13,348 bases of DNA from Candidatus Merdenecus merdavium. Its GTDB lineage: Bacteria; Bacillota; Clostridia; Lachnospirales; Lachnospiraceae. This document shows, one piece after another, positions 8,363 through 13,348 of this stretch. The stretch is from assembly GCA_018715425.1 (NCBI GenBank), contig DVLR01000334.1, positions 1 through 13,348 on the forward strand, in the 5' to 3' direction. Numbering within the stretch: position 1 is the first letter of the stretch; each line of letters begins with the position of its first letter. The translations under genes were made by a program, and so were the position numbers. The notes beneath the pieces were generated by a model, which made no database searches, had not been told where the DNA came from, and was given only the letters and a program-made list of their open reading frames with translations.

Positions 8363-9181
8363 TTAACCTTTTACTGCTCCTGATGTCATTCCTTCCACAA
8401 TATATTTTTGCAAACACAAGTAGAGAATTACAATCGGAAGAACTGTGATCACTAATGCTGCAAATACATAATTCCAGTCCCTTGAATACAAACCGTAAAA
8501 ATTGAATATCATCATAGGTATCGTAGTCTTTTCTGAACTACTCATTAAATACAACGGTATCTGGAAATTATTCCAAATTCCAATTGCTGCAATAATCAGG
8601 TTCGTAATGGTAATTGGTTTCATAATAGGAAGTAATATCTTAAATATAAGTTGAAACGCATTGCAGCCATCCACAATTGCTGCTTCATCTATCTCTCGTG
8701 GAATTCCTTTTACATAACTTGAAAATGTAATCACTGCAAAAGGAAGATTAATTGCAGTAAGGACTAATATGGTACTGATGTATGTTCCATATAAATTTAA
8801 CTTTAAGATCAATGCATAAGTGGTAACCATCTGCATGGTTGCCGTCAGTCCAAAAACGAAATAATAATATAAACCTCGTCCTTTTTTATCTCCCCTTCTA
8901 GAGATAATAACTCCAGTCATTGAACCGAAGATGATCACCATGATCACTGAAAAAACTGTAATAATAAAACTGTTCCTATATCCTCTTAGAATGCCACCTG
9001 TTTCTATAACGTGGCGATAATTCTGCCATTGAAAGCTTTTAGGTAGCCTTAAATTCATCTGAAGTGCTTCACCTTGTGTTTTAAAAGAACCGAATACCAT
9101 CATAAGAATGGGGATGATATAAACAGATGAAATGAGCAGAACAATCAATACGATCCAAAACTTATTTTTCTTCTTTGTCAT
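8363..9181 (-). CDS. Carbohydrate ABC transporter permease, MalG type
   Basis: This 272-residue inner-membrane subunit belongs to a CUT1-type sugar importer. It has about six hydrophobic segments, the first at about 9-31. The cytoplasmic EAA loop that docks the ATPase reads IPREIDEAAIVDG (160-172) and continues to LLPIMKP (183-189). The C-terminus KYIVEGMTSGAVKG is typical of the MalG side of the pair. The start ATG shares one base with the stop of the upstream permease gene (TAATG), and AAGGAGGT stands nine bases before it, so the two permeases should be made in equal amounts. No ATP-binding subunit gene lies nearby. The substrate is not readable from the permease itself; the neighbouring glycosidases suggest a fucosylated or GlcNAc-containing oligosaccharide. 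Confidence 0.95.
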   Translation of the reverse strand: MTKKKNKFWIVLIVLLISSVYIIPILMMVFGSFKTQGEALQMNLRLPKSFQWQNYRHVIETGGILRGYRNSFIITVFSVIMVIIFGSMTGVIISRRGDKKGRGLYYYFVFGLTATMQMVTTYALILKLNLYGTYISTILVLTAINLPFAVITFSSYVKGIPREIDEAAIVDGCNAFQLIFKILLPIMKPITITNLIIAAIGIWNNFQIPLYLMSSSEKTTIPMMIFNFYGLYSRDWNYVFAALVITVLPIVILYLCLQKYIVEGMTSGAVKG

Positions 9182-10062
9182 TAGATATCTACCTCCTTGG
9201 ATCTTAAGAACTTATTTAAGGCAAAGGTAACCCCAACAATAAATAGAGAAAGAATCATAGCACTTGCACTAGATTTTCCAAGCAATCCCATACCAAATGC
9301 TCGATAGGTGTACGTACTAAGTACTTGTGTATCAAATCCTGGACCGCCTCCTGTCAATGAATATACAAGATCAAAAACCTTCAAGCCTCCCGTAATATTA
9401 AATGTCACTACAACCGTAAAGGAAGGAGCTAAAAGTGGAAGGGTTATTTTTTTGAACTGCATCCATGTGGAAGCACCATCGATCTGGGCACTTTCATAAT
9501 ATTCTCTTGGAATGGATTGGAGACCTGAAATAAAGAGGAACATGGTAAATCCAGCCCACATCCATACTTCTATGATGATAATCCAAAACATAGCTGTTCC
9601 ATAACTTCCTAGCCAATCCCTTGCTATATTTGGCTGACCGATGGATATAAAAAATTTATTAAGTAAACCATCTTGCTTTAAGATTCCAGTAAATAGTAAT
9701 CCTACAATCATACAGCTCAATACACAAGGTAAGTAAAATAATGTTCTAAAAATACTGTTTCCTCTAAATTTTTGTACAATGAGGAGTGCAAGGAGCAATC
9801 CAACAACCGTTTTTAAAATTGTTGTGCTAAAAGCAAACAAAACGGTATTCCACAATGAATGCAAAAAGATCTCATCCTGAAATAGATTAATGAAATTGGT
9901 TAATCCTGTGAAGGTAGGAGAATCCATTTGATCCATATTCCAATTTGTAAAAGAATAAAAAAATGCTGTTATAATAGGAATGATAAAAAATACGGTATAA
10001 ACCAAGCCGGCTGGTATTCCAAGCCACATTGGATAAACTTTTGATAACAGTTTCTTATTCAT
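9181..10062 (-). CDS. Carbohydrate ABC transporter permease, MalF/UgpA type
   Basis: This 293-residue membrane subunit pairs with the MalG-type permease. It has six probable membrane segments (first about 14-36), the periplasm-facing FTNW segment early on, the EAA loop IPREYYESAQIDGASTWMQFKKITLPLLAP (184-213), and LTGGGPG (237-243), which is typical of this half of CUT1 transporters. The start is placed at ATG 10062: AGAGGTG (10069-10075) lies six bases upstream and would itself contain the alternative GTG start at 10071. It follows the binding-protein gene by 69 bases, and a hairpin occupies that gap. The family call is firm; the substrate is inferred from context only. Confidence 0.95.
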   Translation of the reverse strand: MNKKLLSKVYPMWLGIPAGLVYTVFFIIPIITAFFYSFTNWNMDQMDSPTFTGLTNFINLFQDEIFLHSLWNTVLFAFSTTILKTVVGLLLALLIVQKFRGNSIFRTLFYLPCVLSCMIVGLLFTGILKQDGLLNKFFISIGQPNIARDWLGSYGTAMFWIIIIEVWMWAGFTMFLFISGLQSIPREYYESAQIDGASTWMQFKKITLPLLAPSFTVVVTFNITGGLKVFDLVYSLTGGGPGFDTQVLSTYTYRAFGMGLLGKSSASAMILSLFIVGVTFALNKFLRSKEVDI

Positions 10063-10068
10063 CGTAAT

Positions 10069-10075
10069 CACCTCT
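10069..10075 (-). promoter_or_regulatory. Ribosome binding site that sets the MalF-type permease start
   Basis: AGAGGTG, six bases before the ATG at 10060-10062. The in-frame GTG at 10071 overlaps this site, so it is unlikely to be the start. Confidence 0.75.
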
Positions 10076-10093
10076 TTCTTTTATTAGCAGTTG

Positions 10094-10127
10094 AAAAGAA
10101 GGGTTGCAAGCCAGCAGCCCTTCTTTT
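10094..10127 (-). terminator. Hairpin between binding-protein and permease genes (partial terminator or mRNA stabiliser)
   Basis: Arms 10094-10107 and 10114-10127 form a 14-bp stem around a six-base loop. On the transcribed minus strand there is one C-A mismatch, and only four Us follow the GGGC/ACCC core before the sequence turns mixed. On the + strand the stem is complete and has six Ts. It begins four bases after the binding-protein stop. Such hairpins commonly let the binding protein be made in excess of the membrane subunits, by partial termination or by protecting the upstream mRNA. Confidence 0.65.
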
Positions 10128-10131
10128 TTAC

Positions 10132-11496
10132 TTAAAAACCTTCTGTGCCTTGATCTTTCATGTATTGCTCAAAATCCCCTTGGAATTTTTCCATTACCTG
10201 CTGTCCATTCATGTTTCCTTTCGCAGGAGCATCTACATAATATACATATAATGTACTTTCAAACAATGAGTTTAAATCCATCACAGAGTAATTAAATTCT
10301 GGAATAACTTTTCCTGAATCGATAAATTTTTCATTTACATCTTGCAGATACTCTGGAACATCTCCACCATCTACATCTTTCATAGCTGGGAATGCTGGAC
10401 GATCTTCAAAATAAAGATTAGCGTATTCTGGTGTTGACCAAAGATTTAACACTTCCTTTACAGTATCCAAGTTCTTAGAATTTTTGTATACAACAAATCC
10501 AGCTGATGACATGTTTTCTGTCATTACATCTACACCGTCTGTCATAGACATTGAAAACATTCCTATGTTCGCATCTGGGTTTGCTTCTAAAACAGATGCT
10601 GCAAAGAAGTCCCCATTAAAATGCATTGCTGCATTTCCTTCTGCTACAGCAAGAATGGAATCATCATAGGTTGCTGAAGCAAAGTCAGTATTAATGTAAC
10701 CTTTTTCGTATAATTCTAAGTATTGATCTATGACTTCTGCAAGTTCTGGAACATCTGTCCATTTTGCTTCATTTTTCATCACTTTTTCACTAAAGTCTTC
10801 TACTGCATCTTTACCTAATGCTTTTGCAAAGTTATCTGTCATTAAAATTTGTGGAACCCAAGTGTCTTTTGGCATATGAATTGGTGTTTTTCCACTGTCT
10901 TTTATTTTCTGGCATACATCAAGAAATTCTTCCCAGGTAGTCGGTACTGATACGTTACACTCTTCAAAAACATCCTTATTGTAAATGAAACCGTGCACTC
11001 CTGGTACAGATAGGAATGGAAAACCATAAATCTTTCCATCGTCTGCTGTCACATTATCAGGAATTTTTAGCTTATCTACCCAGTCTTCATTAGACATATC
11101 TGCAAAGTTTTCTTCAGGATTTACAATATCATAAATAGCAGGAACATTATAATCAATGATATCTGGACTTTCTCCTGAATTTAACTTCATTTTAATCATG
11201 TTCAAAGACTCATCATCTGGTACTACCTGAACATCCACCTTGATATTCTCTTCATCCTCTAGTTTCTTGATCATGTTTTGAAGTCCATCAAAATTTCTAG
11301 ACTGCTGTACCAATGCTGTAATCTTCCTTGTTTTACCAGCTTCCTCTTTGGCTTCACTCTCTTTGGTTTCAGACGCTTCCCCTTGAGTATCTCCTCCACT
11401 TCCACTAGTTCCACTAGTTCCGCTGGTTCCACATGCTGCAAGTGAAAATACCATTAACGTTGAAAGAAGTAATGCCATCACTCTTCTTTTTTTCAT
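10132..11496 (-). CDS. Sugar-binding lipoprotein of an ABC transporter (extracellular solute-binding protein)
   Basis: This 454-residue secreted lipoprotein should capture an oligosaccharide and deliver it to the two permeases. The N-terminus MKKRRVMALLLSTLMVFSLAAC is a lipoprotein signal with lipobox SLAAC and lipidated Cys22. A flexible linker of three GTS repeats and an acidic Glu/Lys stretch follow before the folded domain starts near residue 55 (RKITALVQQS). Family-1-like features include GKIYGFPFLSVPGVHGFIYNKDVFEECNVSVPTTWEEF and GNAAMHFNGDFFAA. The start is placed at 11496 because AAGGAGG (11506-11512) lies nine bases upstream; the longer frame from 11523 only translates that site as KRRK. 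It is the first gene of the transporter operon. The ligand is not readable; the context suggests fucosylated or hexosamine-containing glycans. Confidence 0.94.
   Translation of the reverse strand: MKKRRVMALLLSTLMVFSLAACGTSGTSGTSGSGGDTQGEASETKESEAKEEAGKTRKITALVQQSRNFDGLQNMIKKLEDEENIKVDVQVVPDDESLNMIKMKLNSGESPDIIDYNVPAIYDIVNPEENFADMSNEDWVDKLKIPDNVTADDGKIYGFPFLSVPGVHGFIYNKDVFEECNVSVPTTWEEFLDVCQKIKDSGKTPIHMPKDTWVPQILMTDNFAKALGKDAVEDFSEKVMKNEAKWTDVPELAEVIDQYLELYEKGYINTDFASATYDDSILAVAEGNAAMHFNGDFFAASVLEANPDANIGMFSMSMTDGVDVMTENMSSAGFVVYKNSKNLDTVKEVLNLWSTPEYANLYFEDRPAFPAMKDVDGGDVPEYLQDVNEKFIDSGKVIPEFNYSVMDLNSLFESTLYVYYVDAPAKGNMNGQQVMEKFQGDFEQYMKDQGTEGF
11404..11430 (-). repeat. Three 9-bp tandem units encoding a GTS linker
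   Basis: The minus strand reads GGAACCAGC followed by two copies of GGAACTAGT. They encode Gly-Thr-Ser three times, directly after the lipidated cysteine of the binding protein. Such in-frame repeats can gain or lose units by slippage, changing linker length without a frameshift. Confidence 0.85.
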
Positions 11497-11505
11497 AAAT
11501 CTTTT

Positions 11506-11512
11506 CCTCCTT
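11506..11512 (-). promoter_or_regulatory. Ribosome binding site that sets the binding-protein start
   Basis: AAGGAGG, nine bases before ATG 11494-11496. It lies inside the longer open frame that begins at 11523, which argues for the shorter start and gives a normal-length lipoprotein signal. Confidence 0.82.
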
Positions 11513-11540
11513 TTGATCTGCATTTGCCTTTCTGTTACTT

Positions 11541-11680
11541 TGAATATCTACACTTTAATACATTTTCACTTATCTGTACATATCCTTTTCGTTACTATGA
11601 CATGTACTTTTTATACTTTTTGTCTTTTCTGATGTATTCTGAGGATTTTCTCGTTGATATAAAAGAGTTTGTCTTCCTAT
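11541..11680 (-). promoter_or_regulatory. Upstream control region of the transporter operon
   Basis: This A+T-rich stretch has no gene and should hold the operon promoter. No good -35/-10 pair is visible, as expected if an AraC-type regulator activates it; TATTAA at 11555-11560 is one possible -10. Two structures stand out on the minus strand. One is a 9-bp tandem repeat, AAAAAGTAT then AAAAAGTAC (11604-11621). The other is the inverted pair GTACAT/ATGTAC (11602-11607 and 11576-11581) with a 20-base spacer. Either could be a binding site for the response regulator encoded in the operon. No catabolite-repression (cre) match was seen. Confidence 0.4.
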
Positions 11681-11740
11681 GATCCAATAAGGACGTGGGC
11701 AACAACACCGCTGTATTGTTACCCACGTCCTTATTGGATC
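11681..11740. repeat. 60-bp hairpin with a perfect 19-bp stem
   Basis: GATCCAATAAGGACGTGGG (11681-11699) is exactly complementary to 11722-11740. After a single mismatch the stem goes on with AACAA/TTGTT (11701-11705 with 11716-11720), leaving a ten-base loop. It lies 39 bases beyond the SDR stop, so it could end the SDR transcript, but on that strand no U-tract follows (ATAGGAAGAC). A T-rich stretch follows only on the + strand (GCCTTATTTTTAG). It may be a terminator for + strand transcription, an mRNA-protecting stem, or a dispersed palindromic element. Confidence 0.8.
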
Positions 11741-11779
11741 GCCTTATTTTTAGAATTTTCTCAGTACAAATAACAGAAA

Positions 11780-12556
11780 TTAAACAATGGAGAATCCACC
11801 GTCTATAATGATGGACTGTCCAGATACATAACCTGAAGCTTCAGATGCAAAATAAAGAAGGGTACTATTTAATTCTCCTTTTGCACCAGGGCGAGAAGCT
11901 GGACACAATCCCTGATACATTCCCATAAACTGTTGGTTTTGGAATAAAGAACCAGAAGTCATTTCGGATTCAAATAAACCAGGGCATACAGCATTGGCAG
12001 TGATATTCTCCTGGGTATAAGAAGCCGCCATACCTTTTGTTAAACCAATAACTCCAGCTTTTGTGGTATTGTATGCGTGTCTCCATAGCCCCTCAGGTTT
12101 ATCGGCTAGGAAAGCATTGACAGAGGATATATTGATGATTCTTCCGTATTTGTTTTGTCTCATGGAAGGAACTACGTATTTACACATATGGATAATTCCT
12201 TTTAGATTGATATTGATTGCATAATCCCATTCATCTGTTGACATGGTTTCTACCGTTCCTAGGTTAGCCACACCAGCATTGTTAACTAGAATATGGATCT
12301 TTCCATAATGAGCAAGTATAGCATCCACTGCTTCTTTTACGCTCTCTTCCTTAGATACATCACAAGATACATAAAAGGCACGTCCCCCTTTCTTACTATT
12401 GATCTCTTCTGCGAGACTTTCTAGTTTTTCTTTTCTTCTTGCAAGAATTGCCACATCTGCTCCATGTTCAGCAAATGCACGTGCTGCGTCAGCACCTAAT
12501 CCACTGGAAGCTCCAGTAATCACTGCTACTTTTCCTTTAAAATCAAATAAACCCAT
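11780..12556 (-). CDS. Short-chain dehydrogenase/reductase (SDR family oxidoreductase)
   Basis: This 258-residue cytoplasmic NAD(P)-dependent oxidoreductase has the classical SDR layout: cofactor motif TGASSGLG (14-21), CDV near residue 66, NNAG (92-95), Asn117 in ININLKG, Ser144/145, the active-site YNTTK (Tyr162, Lys166) and the CPG motif (191-193). Arg40-Arg41 after the second strand may favour NADP(H), which is an inference. The C-terminus YVSGQSIIIDGGFSIV is typical. Relatives include sugar-acid and polyol dehydrogenases and 3-oxoacyl-ACP reductases; the substrate cannot be chosen from sequence. The ATG at 12556 follows GAAGGAGG with a nine-base spacing. It has its own strong promoter and appears monocistronic, so a link to the glycan operon is not shown. 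Confidence 0.93.
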   Translation of the reverse strand: MGLFDFKGKVAVITGASSGLGADAARAFAEHGADVAILARRKEKLESLAEEINSKKGGRAFYVSCDVSKEESVKEAVDAILAHYGKIHILVNNAGVANLGTVETMSTDEWDYAININLKGIIHMCKYVVPSMRQNKYGRIINISSVNAFLADKPEGLWRHAYNTTKAGVIGLTKGMAASYTQENITANAVCPGLFESEMTSGSLFQNQQFMGMYQGLCPASRPGAKGELNSTLLYFASEASGYVSGQSIIIDGGFSIV

Positions 12557-12580
12557 AACATATATCCTCCTTCTCTTATT

Positions 12581-12613
12581 TAGTTATAAATTAACTATAT
12601 CACTTTTTAAGTG
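12581..12613 (-). promoter_or_regulatory. Two operator-like palindromes in the SDR promoter
   Basis: CACTT-TTT-AAGTG (12601-12613) is a perfect palindrome placed in the spacer between the -35 and -10 boxes. TAGTTA-ATTTA-TAACTA as read on the minus strand (12581-12597) is a second, overlapping the -10 box and the likely start point. These are positions where a bound repressor blocks RNA polymerase. No regulator gene lies next to the SDR gene, so the protein is unknown. A+T-rich palindromes can arise by chance. Confidence 0.45.
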
Positions 12614-12621
12614 TTTGTCAA
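12594..12621 (-). promoter_or_regulatory. Sigma-A promoter of the SDR gene
   Basis: A perfect -35 TTGACA (12616-12621) and a -10 TATAGT (12594-12599) are separated by 16 bases on the minus strand. Transcription would begin near 12587, giving a leader of about 30 bases that contains the GAAGGAGG ribosome site. This is the clearest promoter in the window. Confidence 0.85.
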
Positions 12622-12707
12622 TTAACATTTTATTTACAAATTTTCTGCTTATTATACATAACTTTTCCCTCTTTCCATTTATGCAAAGAACCTTTATCTA
12701 CTATCTT

Positions 12708-12726
12708 TGTTAGACGGTTTCTAACA
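12708..12726 (-). other. Small hairpin after the YolD-like gene
   Basis: TGTTAGA and TCTAACA form a perfect 7-bp stem with a five-base loop, one base beyond the stop codon of the YolD-like gene. No U-tract follows on the minus strand, so it is at best a weak terminator or an mRNA 3'-end stem. Nothing else was recognised between here and the SDR promoter. Confidence 0.4.
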
Positions 12727-12727
12727 C

Positions 12728-13153
12728 TTAGTCGTAAATTCCATGAAACAGCGAACCACTGATCTCGAAAATATCATTTACAGGTATCTCCATACCATCC
12801 TTCATCCTCAACTGACACGTAAAAAAATCGATTTTCTTTACTCTTCCAGTAGTTTTAATATAAGAGCCACCAGATTTTTGAGGGTCTGGTTTAAAATAAG
12901 TAATGGTAAGCTCTGGCTCTTCCTCCAAATACCCTTGAACAAGCTGTAATTTTCTATCTAGTATGGCCCTTTTATCTTGTTCTAACTCCTTTTTCTCAAC
13001 AGTTAACCGCGCGGTCTCTCTTACTGCTGTTTGGTGTCCATTCAGTGCCGCAAAGGGTGCAAACTGGGCTGCTCTATCCATTCTATTCATGGGTGGACGT
13101 CTCTTAGATATATGATGGGGCATTTGGATCATATCCTCATAAGATTTATTCAT
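12728..13153 (-). CDS. YolD-like protein, partner gene of a Y-family DNA polymerase
   Basis: This 141-residue protein carries RMDRAAQFAPFAAL (24-37), a signature I recognise from small Firmicutes proteins encoded just after UmuC-type translesion polymerases. A charged, probably coiled segment follows (about 45-75), then a beta-rich domain (about 83-131) in which metal- or ligand-binding residues are not evident. Its start overlaps the polymerase stop by four bases (ATGA), and its ribosome site GGAGGG lies in the last polymerase codons, so translation is coupled. The molecular role of this family is not established; an accessory role in damage-induced DNA synthesis is inferred from the constant gene pairing. 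Confidence 0.82.
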   Translation of the reverse strand: MNKSYEDMIQMPHHISKRRPPMNRMDRAAQFAPFAALNGHQTAVRETARLTVEKKELEQDKRAILDRKLQLVQGYLEEEPELTITYFKPDPQKSGGSYIKTTGRVKKIDFFTCQLRMKDGMEIPVNDIFEISGSLFHGIYD

Positions 13154-13348
13154 GCTTTATGCCCTCCAATCTGCCTATTACGCTGAACAGCCGTAGCACC
13201 CTCTCTAAAATTCATCCCCTTTAAAATAGCATTTTTCCCATACTTCTTTTTTACATCCAAGACCGCTTTTTGTATCTGTTTTTCCCGTTTTAATTCCAAT
13301 TCCTCCTCTTTGCGTTTCTCCTCAATAAAAGAATCCTCCGTAAACAAA
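13150..13348 (-). CDS. Y-family DNA polymerase, C-terminal end (UmuC/DinB type; 5' part outside window)
   Basis: Only the last 65 codons or so are present; the frame is still open at the window edge, so the gene starts beyond base 13348. The visible part begins with LFTEDS, has a charged Glu/Lys-rich helix, then AVLDVKKKYGKNAILKGMNFREGATAVQRNRQIGGHKA. The KKYGKNAILKGMN and IGGHKA segments match the tail of Firmicutes translesion polymerases as I recall them. The catalytic palm and the little-finger core are not in view, so activity cannot be judged. The downstream YolD-like partner supports the call. The SOS-type promoter expected for this cassette would lie outside the window. Confidence 0.82.
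   Translation of the reverse strand, partial: LFTEDSFIEEKRKEEELELKREKQIQKAVLDVKKKYGKNAILKGMNFREGATAVQRNRQIGGHKA

Noticed and set aside
11404..11430. Tandem repeat as CRISPR or mobile-element signal
   Set aside because: The 9-bp units are in frame and simply encode a Gly-Thr-Ser linker after the lipobox; no spacers are present.
11497..11680. Catabolite-repression (cre) site or small gene in the operon upstream region
   Set aside because: No match to the cre consensus and no frame with a start, ribosome site and reasonable length was found.
11681..11740. Riboswitch or T-box reading of the 60-bp hairpin
   Set aside because: It is a single long stem with no conserved riboswitch core, no alternative antiterminator visible, and it sits far from the next start codon.
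12399..12713. 104-codon + strand frame across the SDR start and promoter
   Set aside because: It overlaps the SDR gene and its promoter on the opposite strand, lacks a ribosome site and looks like chance coding.

Overview
The window looks like chromosomal DNA from a low-GC, Gram-positive anaerobe of the Clostridia, most likely a Lachnospiraceae-type gut bacterium. Evidence is the A+T-rich sequence, strong GGAGG-type ribosome sites, a lipoprotein-type solute-binding protein, paired YesM/YesN-type two-component genes beside an ABC sugar transporter, and a Clostridia-style Y-family polymerase plus YolD-like pair at the right end. The species cannot be named from sequence alone.

Layout. Left end, + strand: the 3' part of a sensor histidine kinase gene that starts outside the window, then an alpha-L-fucosidase gene (GH29). 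A strong bidirectional hairpin (3085-3128) closes this block against the convergent minus-strand block. Minus strand, read right to left from 11496 to 3184: a sugar-binding lipoprotein, two ABC permeases, a YesM-type sensor kinase, a YesN-type AraC response regulator and a GH20 beta-N-acetylhexosaminidase. To the right are a 60-bp hairpin (11681-11740), an SDR oxidoreductase with its own strong, palindrome-loaded promoter, and finally a YolD-like gene and the C-terminal end of a Y-family DNA polymerase, which look like an unrelated DNA-repair cassette.

How it works together (inference). The lipoprotein captures an oligosaccharide outside the cell and the two permeases import it. No ATPase gene is present, so a shared MsmK/MsmX-type ATPase encoded elsewhere is presumably used. 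The two glycosidases lack signal peptides, so fucose and N-acetylhexosamine would be removed in the cytoplasm. That pairing fits host glycans such as mucin O-glycans, N-glycan fragments or milk oligosaccharides. The kinase/regulator pair would sense the glycan or a derivative and activate the locus. The partial kinase beside the fucosidase suggests a second two-component system in the neighbouring block.

For three genes (GH20, first permease, binding protein) the longest open frame runs past the real start. A strong Shine-Dalgarno sequence lies inside the extension, so the shorter start is annotated. I did not find an obviously new system. The most unusual items are the long perfect hairpin, the two-palindrome promoter of the SDR gene, the hairpin between the binding protein and its permeases, and the polymerase tail whose codons form the ribosome site of the next gene.
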